Positions 1 through 5,103 of a stretch of DNA of 5,103 nucleotides are shown here, in pieces. The position numbers and the translations under genes are program-made. Origin of the DNA: Gammaproteobacteria bacterium (GTDB taxonomy: Bacteria; Pseudomonadota; Gammaproteobacteria; Competibacterales; Competibacteraceae); NCBI GenBank assembly GCA_020047885.1, contig JAIFNF010000297.1:1-5103 (forward strand), given 5' to 3'. The notes below the pieces were generated by a model. That model made no database searches, had not been told where the DNA came from, and saw nothing but the letters and a program-made list of their open reading frames with translations. Numbering within the stretch: position 1 is the first letter of the stretch; the number at the start of each line of letters is the position of its first letter.

Positions 1-446
1 GCAGTTTTCTGAGTTACGCCGTGGATTTCGATGGCGACGGTCATCGGGATCTATGGCGGAATCCCACCGATGCCATTGGCAGTGTTGCCAATTACTTCAA
101 AAAGAACGGCTGGCGCAGTGGTCAGCCGGTCGCGGTGCCTGCTGCAGTCAGCGGCACTCGCTACCCGGCGCTAGTGAGTGAGCGCCTGAATCCGCCGAAA
201 AGCAGCGTTGCCCAGTTGCGCAGTCAGGGCGTGACGCCTCGCGAACCGGTCAGCGACGCGCAGGCCGCGATGCTGCTGGAGTTCGCTGGTGAGACCGGGC
301 CGGAATACTGGTTGGGATTCGACAACTTCTACGCCATTACCCGCTATAACCGCAGTCAGTTGTACGCCTTGGCGGTGTACCAGCTCAGTCAGGCCATTCG
401 GATGCAATACGCCCAGTCCGGCCATCTCCCACGGGGTGAGGGGTGA
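1..446 (+). CDS. mltB: Membrane-bound lytic murein transglycosylase B, C-terminal part (5' end outside window)
   Basis: This enzyme family cleaves the MurNAc-GlcNAc bond of peptidoglycan without water, leaving 1,6-anhydro-MurNAc ends, in the periplasm at the outer membrane. The frame is open from base 3, giving about 147 codons to TGA 444-446; a full MltB is usually over 320 residues, so more than half is missing. The GTG at 21 is an internal valine, because the upstream in-frame residues (SFLSYA) also match the family. Visible family marks are an EF-hand-like calcium loop DFDGDGHRDLW (24-56), AIGSVANYF (72-98) and the C-terminal block NFYAITRYN (324-350), which lines the substrate groove in known MltB proteins. 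The catalytic glutamate and any lipoprotein signal lie upstream, so activity cannot be judged here. It is followed by rlpA and dacA, also peptidoglycan genes, which supports the call. Confidence 0.95.
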   Translation, partial: SFLSYAVDFDGDGHRDLWRNPTDAIGSVANYFKKNGWRSGQPVAVPAAVSGTRYPALVSERLNPPKSSVAQLRSQGVTPREPVSDAQAAMLLEFAGETGPEYWLGFDNFYAITRYNRSQLYALAVYQLSQAIRMQYAQSGHLPRGEG

Positions 447-551
447 GGGCGTTTTCCCAATATCTGGCGCAATGCGGATTAGATGGGTTTACTGAATTTT
501 ACGCTAATAAAAATCGCTCTGGTTCAGCGCGTTCGTGCGTTATTCCAGTGC

Positions 552-560
552 AAGGGAGGT
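552..560 (+). promoter_or_regulatory. Strong Shine-Dalgarno site that fixes the rlpA start
   Basis: AAGGGAGGT contains the core GGAGGT and sits five bases (all T) before ATG 566. The same frame stays open back to a GTG at 443 that overlaps the mltB stop. This site, with the lipoprotein signal that begins exactly at 566, argues for the downstream start. Confidence 0.85.
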
Positions 561-565
561 TTTTT

Positions 566-1771
566 ATGTCCAAATCCTGGAGCCATGCTGTGCTCTTCGC
601 GTCCTTGGCGGGCGTACTGGCGGGTTGCAATACCGTACCCGAGCAACAACCCGTACAGACGCCCGCGAATGCTATCTCTGGTGTCGATTTGAGCAGCGAT
701 GAACCGGTTCCTCAAGTGGAATCTCCCAGTCGCAGCGGTAACCCCGATACCTACGTAGTGTTTGGTCAGCGCTATCGGGTCAAGGAGACCAGCGCAGGTC
801 ATCGGGAAACCGGTGTTGCTTCCTGGTATGGTTGGGACTTTCACGGGCGCAAAACCTCCAGTGGACCTGCCTTTAATATGTTTGAGCTGACCGCCGCCCA
901 CAAGAGCCTGCCGATTCCGACCTATGTCCGGGTGAACAATCTGGAGAATGGCCGCAGTATCGTGGTCAAGGTTAATGACCGAGGACCGTTCAGTGGCGAG
1001 CGGATTCTCGATCTGTCCTACGCGGCGGCGGCCCGGTTGGACATGCTCGATCAGGGAACCGCCAAGGTGGAAGTCGTCGCGCTGGCACCGTATCAGTTCC
1101 TGCCGAAGCTCGCTGCCAAGCGTGCGGAAGAACGGGAACGGGTAGCCAGTCGTGCTGCCGAACTGATCAGCCAGCGGGAACGACAGGTCGCTAGTCGCGC
1201 TGCTGAATTGATTAACCGGGAGGAGAAGGCCGCTACCCTTCATTTCGCGCATGAAAAGCCGGTAGCCGGTCGGGCTTCGGGTAAGCCGCCAGCCGCCGTT
1301 CAGGAGAAGGCGCTGCGGTTGGCCAAAAATACCGCTGCGGTTAAAGACACTGGGCGGAACGCTTCTGGCGCAAAGATCCAGTTAGCGTCCGCTGCGCCGG
1401 TGGCGAAAGGGAAGCCCGTGGTGAAGGATAAGGCGACGGCGGCGGGTGCCAAGTGGGTGGCGAAGGATAAGGCGGTTGTAGCCAGTAGCAAACCGGCACC
1501 GAAGACTGCTTCAAAGCCATCTGATAGCCGTGTGGCCTCAGCAGACAAGAAAGGTGCGCTTTATGTGGTGGGAACCGTGACCGAGCGTAACAGCCCCCGT
1601 CAGGTGCAAAATCGGCTGAGTAGTCAGATGCAGCGCACAGTCCAAGTGGACTCCGGGACTGGCAAGCAGTACGAAGTCCGGGTGCCGGTGCGTAATTCCG
1701 GCGATGCCAAGCAGGTGACGATGCGACTAGCCAGCTTGGGTGTGAGCCGTTCGCGGGTCATCGCCGATTGA
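566..1771 (+). CDS. rlpA: RlpA family outer-membrane lipoprotein (DPBB + SPOR-like), septal ring / lytic transglycosylase family
   Basis: 401 residues. RlpA proteins are outer-membrane lipoproteins; the Pseudomonas aeruginosa member is a lytic transglycosylase for peptide-free ('denuded') glycan at the septum. The lipobox is LAGC with Cys21 as lipidation site; residue 22 is Asn, not Asp, as expected for Lol sorting to the outer membrane. The double-psi beta-barrel spans about residues 83-172, with ASWYG (85-89), TAAHKSLP (109-116) and VNDRGPF (136-142). His112 and Asp138 match the conserved catalytic-region His and Asp, but the residue aligned with the catalytic Glu is Pro101. Residues about 180-330 are an Ala/Lys/Arg-rich low-complexity linker with two internal repeats. 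Residues about 331-401 fit a divergent SPOR domain. The protein is longer than P. aeruginosa RlpA, mostly through the linker. Start chosen from the lipobox and the SD at 552-560. Family assignment is firm; enzymatic activity is doubtful. Confidence 0.95.
   Translation: MSKSWSHAVLFASLAGVLAGCNTVPEQQPVQTPANAISGVDLSSDEPVPQVESPSRSGNPDTYVVFGQRYRVKETSAGHRETGVASWYGWDFHGRKTSSGPAFNMFELTAAHKSLPIPTYVRVNNLENGRSIVVKVNDRGPFSGERILDLSYAAAARLDMLDQGTAKVEVVALAPYQFLPKLAAKRAEERERVASRAAELISQRERQVASRAAELINREEKAATLHFAHEKPVAGRASGKPPAAVQEKALRLAKNTAAVKDTGRNASGAKIQLASAAPVAKGKPVVKDKATAAGAKWVAKDKAVVASSKPAPKTASKPSDSRVASADKKGALYVVGTVTERNSPRQVQNRLSSQMQRTVQVDSGTGKQYEVRVPVRNSGDAKQVTMRLASLGVSRSRVIAD
1142..1231 (+). repeat. Two tandem 45-base (15-residue) repeats in the rlpA linker
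   Basis: Units 1142-1186 and 1187-1231 both begin with the residues VASRAAELI (RlpA 193-201 and 208-216). Six of these nine codons differ between the units, all synonymously, so the duplication is old and the peptide has been kept. The sequence is charged and likely helical. A weaker, gapped relative (AAKRAEERER) lies just before at residues 183-192. Confidence 0.8.
1418..1474 (+). repeat. Pair of near-identical 18-base repeats, period 39, in the Lys/Ala-rich rlpA linker
   Basis: GTGGTGAAGGATAAGGCG at 1418-1435 recurs at 1457-1474 with one base changed (GTGGCG...). They encode VVKDKA and VAKDKA 13 residues apart. A related VAKGKP is encoded from base 1400. Unlike the older 45-base repeat nearby, the DNA here is almost unchanged, which suggests recent slippage or duplication. 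Confidence 0.75.
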
Positions 1772-1805
1772 TATAGGTTATTTCATCACGAGAACCGTTT
1801 TAACT

Positions 1806-2972
1806 ATGGTGTATTCAACTGCGTTTCGCTCCTTGTTGTTGTCATTGCTGCTCTTGATCGGGCTGACTCCCGGCGGGTCTGTCGCCTACGCTCAAGCCAT
1901 GCCGCCGCCGCCGCCCGTGCCGGTGCGCGGCTATGTGTTGATGGACTATCAGAGTGGCAATCTGCTGGCCAACGTGAAGGGCGACGAACGGATGGAGCCG
2001 GCCAGCATTACCAAGCTGATGACCGGCTACGTCATTTACAAGGCGCTGAAGTCGGCAAAAATTCGGCTGGATGATCAGGTCACCATCAGCGAAAAGGCTT
2101 GGCGAACCCAAGGTTCCAAAATGTTCATCAAGATCGGCAGCCAGGTATCGGTGGACGATCTGCTAATGGGGATGGTGGTGCAGTCCGGCAATGACGCGAC
2201 GGTGGCGCTGGCCGAGCACGTTGCGGGTTCCGAGGAAACCTTCGTCACTTTGATGAACCAGGAAGCCCAGCAACTGGGGTTGACGAACAGTCATTTCGTC
2301 AACACGCCGGGGATGCCCGATCCGAACCATTACATGACCGCCCGGGATATTGCGGTGCTGGCCCGTGCCATTATTCGGGAATTTCCTGAACACTACACCC
2401 GTTATTCAGTGCCCAGCTTCAAGTACAACAACATCGAGCAGCAGAATCGTAACCGATTGATGATGATCGATCCGACCGTTGACGGGATTAAAACCGGCCA
2501 TACGCAGTCGGCGGGCTATTGCCTGGCGTCCTCCGCCAAGCGTGGTGATACCCGCCTGATCAGTGTGGTGCTGGGTGCGCAGAAGGAAAAGGAGCGGGTG
2601 CAGGCCACCCAGGCGTTGTTCAGTTATGGCTTCAGCAACTTTGAAAGTCGCAAGCTGTACGACGCTAACACGCCGATTGTCACCACCCGGATCTGGAAGG
2701 GTGAGGAAAACGAGTTGCAACTCGGCATTGCGCAGGGGCTGTCCGTCACAGTGCCCAAGGGGCAGGCACCGCAGGTCAGCACGACGACGACGGTGCAGCC
2801 AACGATTATCGCTCCGGTGCAAAAGGATCAGCCGCTGGGCGAAATTGTGGTCAAGGTCGGCGATCAGGAAGTCAGCCGGACGCCACTGGTCGCGCTGAAG
2901 GATGTACCGGAGAGCGGCTGGTTCGGGCGAATGATCGATACCCTCCTGATGTTCTTCTATTCGCTGTTTTGA
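1806..2972 (+). CDS. dacA: D-alanyl-D-alanine carboxypeptidase, PBP5/6 type (penicillin-binding protein)
   Basis: 388 residues. DacA removes the terminal D-Ala from peptidoglycan pentapeptides in the periplasm, which limits cross-linking and affects cell shape. The N-terminus is a Sec signal with a long Leu-rich core and a likely cleavage after AYA (residues 27-29). A proline run (33-37) follows at the start of the mature chain. All three serine-peptidase S11 motifs are present: S67-I-T-K70 (SxxK, nucleophile Ser67), S127-G-N129 (SxN) and K229-T-G231 (KTG, in DGIKTGHT). Residues about 280-370 match the all-beta PBP5 C-terminal domain. The last 17 residues (WFGRMIDTLL...) form the amphipathic helix that anchors such enzymes to the inner-membrane surface. 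The gene starts 34 bases after rlpA; its ribosome site is weak (GAGAA 1790-1794, 11 bases from ATG), but the signal peptide starts correctly at this ATG. dacA and dacC paralogues cannot be told apart by sequence alone, so the symbol follows the gene order. Confidence 0.96.
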   Translation: MVYSTAFRSLLLSLLLLIGLTPGGSVAYAQAMPPPPPVPVRGYVLMDYQSGNLLANVKGDERMEPASITKLMTGYVIYKALKSAKIRLDDQVTISEKAWRTQGSKMFIKIGSQVSVDDLLMGMVVQSGNDATVALAEHVAGSEETFVTLMNQEAQQLGLTNSHFVNTPGMPDPNHYMTARDIAVLARAIIREFPEHYTRYSVPSFKYNNIEQQNRNRLMMIDPTVDGIKTGHTQSAGYCLASSAKRGDTRLISVVLGAQKEKERVQATQALFSYGFSNFESRKLYDANTPIVTTRIWKGEENELQLGIAQGLSVTVPKGQAPQVSTTTTVQPTIIAPVQKDQPLGEIVVKVGDQEVSRTPLVALKDVPESGWFGRMIDTLLMFFYSLF

Positions 2973-2982
2973 AGGCTCCGGC

Positions 2983-3246
2983 ATGGATGACGAATCCCTG
3001 TTGCAGTTTCCCTGCGATTTTCCCATCAAGATCATGGGCGGCGGCAGCGCCGATTTCCGGCAGCTCGTGGTGGAACTGGTCAACCGTCATGCCCCTGATC
3101 TCGATGAAGCGCGGATCAGCGTTCGGGACAGTCGCGCCGGGCGTTATCAGTCGGTAACCGTGGTGGTCAAAGCCCGTGACCGCGCCCAGTTGGATGCGTT
3201 GTATCTGGAACTGAGCGGCCATCCGCGCATTACGCTGGTGTTGTGA
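2983..3246 (+). CDS. ybeD: YbeD/DUF493 family small protein (ACT-like fold)
   Basis: 87 residues, the same length as E. coli YbeD. Family landmarks are an N-terminal [14 protein letters not shown] strand segment, [10 protein letters not shown] in the first helix, [12 protein letters not shown] in the central strand and a hydrophobic C-terminus (ITLVL). The known E. coli structure resembles the ACT regulatory domain of amino-acid enzymes. No catalytic residues are expected and the function is unproven; a link to lipoate synthesis is suggested only by its constant place beside lipB. The ribosome site GAAGG (2971-2975) overlaps the dacA stop and lies seven bases before the ATG. The stop overlaps the start of lipB, so translation of the two is probably coupled. 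Confidence 0.93.
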   Translation: MDDESLLQFPCDFPIKIMGGGSADFRQLVVELVNRHAPDLDEARISVRDSRAGRYQSVTVVVKARDRAQLDALYLELSGHPRITLVL

Positions 3247-3890
3247 AGGAAACGACGCTCCAGTTCCGCCGCCTGGGACGCCGGGAGTATTTGCCAGTGT
3301 TTGACGCCATGCGGACGTTTGCCGAGATGCGCGATGCCGATACACGAGATGAGTTATGGCAGGTCGAGCATCCTCCCGTCTTCACCCAGGGACTGGCGGG
3401 CAAGGCCGAGCATCTGCTCGCGCCCGGCGCGATCCCGGTCATCAAGGTGGATCGGGGCGGGCAGGTCACTTATCACGGTCCCGGTCAGGTGGTGATTTAC
3501 TGCCTGCTGGATGTGCGGCGGCTGGGTTTGAGCGTGCGGGGGCTGGTCACGGCGCTGGAGCAGGCGGTGATTGAGTTGCTGGCCGTGTATGGCATCACCG
3601 CCCAGGCACGTCCCGATGCGCCGGGTGTTTACGTCGATGGAGCGAAGGTGGCAGCGCTGGGTCTGCGGATTCGTCAGGGTCGCTCCTACCATGGCCTCAG
3701 TTTGAACGTCGATATGGATTTGGAGCCGTTCACGCGCATCAATCCCTGCGGCTATCCCGGTCTGCGAGTGACGCAGTTGCGCGATCTGGGCATTGCACTG
3801 ACCCCGGATGCCGCCGCCGAAGCGCTGTTGCCGCGGCTGGGTCGCCAATTTGGCTATACGACCTTTGGCGGCATCGACGGTCTACCTTAA
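3243..3890 (+). CDS. lipB: Octanoyl-[acyl-carrier-protein]:protein N-octanoyltransferase
   Basis: 215 residues. LipB moves the octanoyl group from octanoyl-ACP to a lysine of lipoyl-domain proteins (for example E2 subunits of pyruvate and 2-oxoglutarate dehydrogenases, and GcvH), the first step of lipoate synthesis in the cytoplasm. The family signature R71[11 protein letters not shown] is intact. The catalytic pair is present as Lys135 (in [10 protein letters not shown]) and Cys169 (in RINPCGYPG), the same numbering as in E. coli LipB. Length is normal. The start is GTG 3243, which forms a GTGA overlap with the ybeD TGA; there is no good Shine-Dalgarno site, so expression likely depends on reinitiation after ybeD. 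The downstream neighbour lipA performs the next step on the product. Confidence 0.97.
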   Translation: MKETTLQFRRLGRREYLPVFDAMRTFAEMRDADTRDELWQVEHPPVFTQGLAGKAEHLLAPGAIPVIKVDRGGQVTYHGPGQVVIYCLLDVRRLGLSVRGLVTALEQAVIELLAVYGITAQARPDAPGVYVDGAKVAALGLRIRQGRSYHGLSLNVDMDLEPFTRINPCGYPGLRVTQLRDLGIALTPDAAAEALLPRLGRQFGYTTFGGIDGLP

Positions 3891-3911
3891 TTCCGATGCC
3901 CCTTTCGACTC

Positions 3912-3916
3912 AGGAA
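3912..3916 (+). promoter_or_regulatory. Shine-Dalgarno site that decides the lipA start
   Basis: AGGAA lies six bases before ATG 3923. The earlier in-frame ATG at 3896 has no such site; the bases before it are the lipB stop region. The ATG at 3923 is therefore preferred. Confidence 0.7.
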
Positions 3917-3922
3917 TTCCCC

Positions 3923-4903
3923 ATGCTCGAATCGTCTACTCCCCATCCTGCTGCCCCCTCGCGAGTCATTGGCGAGAAGCTGCGCGGCGCTGATAAGGTC
4001 GCCCGTATTCCGGTTAAAGTGACGCCAACTGACCCTAAGCAGCGACTCCGCAAGCCGGCCTGGATTCGCGCCCAGTTTCCCGGTACGCCGGAAGTGCAGC
4101 GGCTCAAGCAAATTCTGCGGGATAACCATCTGCACACGGTTTGTGAGGAAGCGAGTTGCCCCAACCTCGGCGAATGCTTCGGCCACGGCACCGCGACATT
4201 TATGATCATGGGCGCGATTTGCACCCGCCGCTGTCCGTTCTGCGATGTGGGGCATGGTCGGCCTAATCCGCTGGATCCCGACGAACCGGCGAATCTGGCG
4301 CGCACGATTGCCGCCATGGGTTTGAAATATGTGGTGATTACTTCGGTAGATCGGGACGATCTGCGCGATGGCGGCGCGGTGCATTTCGCCGAGTGCATCC
4401 GAGCCACGCGCGCGGCTCAGCCCAACATCGTGATTGAGATTCTCACGCCGGACTTTCGGGGGCGGATGGACATTGCGCTGGATATTCTGGCGCAGGAACC
4501 GCCGGATGTGTTCAACCACAATCTGGAAACCGTGCCGCGCCTGTATCGCCAGTCCCGACCCGGCGCGGATTATCAGTATTCGCTGGACTTGCTACAGCAA
4601 TTCAAAGCCCGGCATCCGCAAATTCCCACTAAGTCCGGGCTGATGCTGGGGCTGGGGGAGACGCTGGACGAAATCCGCGAAGTGATGCGGGATCTGCGGG
4701 CGCATGAGGTCGAGATGCTGACGCTCGGCCAGTACCTGCAACCCAGCGTCCATCATTTACCGGTGGACCGCTATGCGTCGCCCGAAGAGTTTGAACAGTT
4801 GCGGGTGGAAGGCGAAGCCATGGGGTTTACTCACGTCGCTTCAGCCCCACTGGTGCGCTCGTCCTATCACGCTGATGTGCAGGCGCGAGGGGTGGCGTAT
4901 TAG
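3923..4903 (+). CDS. lipA: Lipoyl synthase (radical SAM)
   Basis: 326 residues from ATG 3923 (335 if ATG 3896 is used; the nine extra residues have no family support). LipA inserts sulfur at C6 and C8 of the octanoyl chain bound to lipoyl domains, using two 4Fe-4S clusters. The auxiliary cluster, which is the sulfur donor, is bound by Cys74, Cys79 and Cys85 (CX4CX5C). The radical SAM cluster is bound by Cys100, Cys104 and Cys107 (CX3CX2C). Spacing is the same as in E. coli LipA, shifted by six residues. The C-terminal RSSYHAD (312-318) carries the conserved serine that ligates the auxiliary cluster. Other family blocks are [10 protein letters not shown] (138-147) and the FNHNLETV segment (197-204). 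It begins 32 bases after lipB and is the last gene I see in the operon. No defect is visible. Confidence 0.97.
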   Translation: MLESSTPHPAAPSRVIGEKLRGADKVARIPVKVTPTDPKQRLRKPAWIRAQFPGTPEVQRLKQILRDNHLHTVCEEASCPNLGECFGHGTATFMIMGAICTRRCPFCDVGHGRPNPLDPDEPANLARTIAAMGLKYVVITSVDRDDLRDGGAVHFAECIRATRAAQPNIVIEILTPDFRGRMDIALDILAQEPPDVFNHNLETVPRLYRQSRPGADYQYSLDLLQQFKARHPQIPTKSGLMLGLGETLDEIREVMRDLRAHEVEMLTLGQYLQPSVHHLPVDRYASPEEFEQLRVEGEAMGFTHVASAPLVRSSYHADVQARGVAY

Positions 4904-5053
4904 ATCGACTCGGCATGGCGAGGGTTACCTACTTCTGCGTTTTTCCGACCTAGGCCGGGTCAGCTACCCTCTCAAAAACTGTCTGAACCCTTGTGATAAC
5001 AGGCGGACGGGACGGTTATTGCGCCCATGATTTTTTGGCAGAACGAAGTTGTC

Positions 5054-5082
5054 TTGACATCAGGGACTTGCCCGCCTATCAT
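5054..5082 (+). promoter_or_regulatory. Near-consensus sigma-70 promoter with GC-rich discriminator, reading out of the window
   Basis: TTGACA (5054-5059, perfect -35) and TATCAT (5077-5082, 5 of 6 for the -10) are separated by exactly 17 bases. The following bases, CCCGCCTC (5083-5090), form a G+C-rich discriminator of the kind found at stringently controlled rRNA and tRNA promoters. A T6 tract at 5031-5036 lies roughly where a distal UP element would be. Transcription would start near 5089. No gene begins in the remaining bases, so the target lies beyond the right edge. A stable RNA gene is my inference; an ordinary protein gene is possible. Confidence 0.75.
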
Positions 5083-5103
5083 CCCGCCTCTTTGCAGACC
5101 CGG

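Noticed and set aside
447..551. AT-rich patch before rlpA (TTTACT, TAATAA, AAAAAT) as a possible promoter.
   Set aside because: No -35 and -10 pair with 16-18 base spacing matched well enough; rlpA may be read through from mltB.
443..565. A 41-codon in-frame extension of rlpA starting at GTG 443, which would overlap the mltB stop as GTGA.
   Set aside because: The extension would bury the lipoprotein signal, has no family resemblance, and a strong Shine-Dalgarno site sits before ATG 566.
524..1252. Long open frame on the minus strand opposite rlpA (242 codons), and another opposite dacA (2406-3083).
   Set aside because: Both are antisense shadows of GC-rich coding sequence, show no recognisable domain and lie opposite well-supported genes.
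1768..1805. TTGATA after rlpA as a -35 box for a separate dacA promoter.
   Set aside because: The bases at the correct distance (AGAACC) do not resemble a -10 box.
4909..4922. Near-palindrome CTCGGCATGGCGAG just after the lipA stop.
   Set aside because: Only a four-base-pair stem with a six-base loop and no T tract next to it; too short to call an operator or terminator.
4920..4971. Inverted repeat GAGGGT (4920-4925) / ACCCTC (4966-4971) after lipA.
   Set aside because: Only six base pairs closing a 40-base loop and no T tract; not a convincing terminator or RNA structure.
4773..5030. Open frame running from within lipA into the downstream spacer.
   Set aside because: It begins in another frame inside the conserved lipA end, and the product is rich in Arg/Trp/Cys as expected of a frame shadow, with no family resemblance.
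4992..5036. Possible terminator: stem 4992-5000 / 5015-5023 followed by T6 at 5031-5036.
   Set aside because: The stem is weak (three G-U pairs, 14-base loop) and the T tract begins seven bases after it. The T tract may instead be part of the promoter upstream region.

Overview
The window holds an ordinary, well-conserved gammaproteobacterial housekeeping block. All genes lie on the + strand, in the order mltB (3' part) - rlpA - dacA - ybeD - lipB - lipA. As I recall, this is the order seen in Pseudomonas; E. coli has the same rlpA-dacA-ybeD-lipB-lipA core but keeps mltB elsewhere. The DNA is fairly GC-rich with a G/C-biased third codon position. I cannot fix the genus; a GC-rich gammaproteobacterium outside the Enterobacterales is the best reading.

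Layout. Positions 1-446 are the end of a membrane-bound lytic transglycosylase B gene whose catalytic part lies upstream of the window. A spacer of about 120 bases follows. Then come rlpA (566-1771; outer-membrane lipoprotein with a double-psi beta-barrel and a C-terminal SPOR-like domain) and dacA (1806-2972; D-alanyl-D-alanine carboxypeptidase of the PBP5/6 type). Next are the tightly packed ybeD (2983-3246), lipB (3243-3890, overlapping ybeD by four bases) and lipA (3923-4903). The last 200 bases are non-coding and end in a near-consensus sigma-70 promoter (5054-5082) with a G+C-rich discriminator. It points out of the window toward a gene I cannot see, plausibly a stable RNA.

Function. 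The first three genes act on peptidoglycan in the periplasm: MltB and RlpA cleave or bind glycan strands, and DacA trims pentapeptide side chains. The last two make protein-bound lipoate in the cytoplasm: LipB transfers octanoyl groups and LipA inserts the two sulfurs. YbeD is a small ACT-like protein of unknown role between the two modules.

I see no undescribed system, mobile element, CRISPR array or RNA gene. The most notable points are in RlpA. The residue aligning with the proposed catalytic glutamate is proline, with the partner His and Asp kept at the expected spacing; the linker carries two internal repeat families; and the SPOR domain is divergent. The other point is the strong outward promoter at the right edge.
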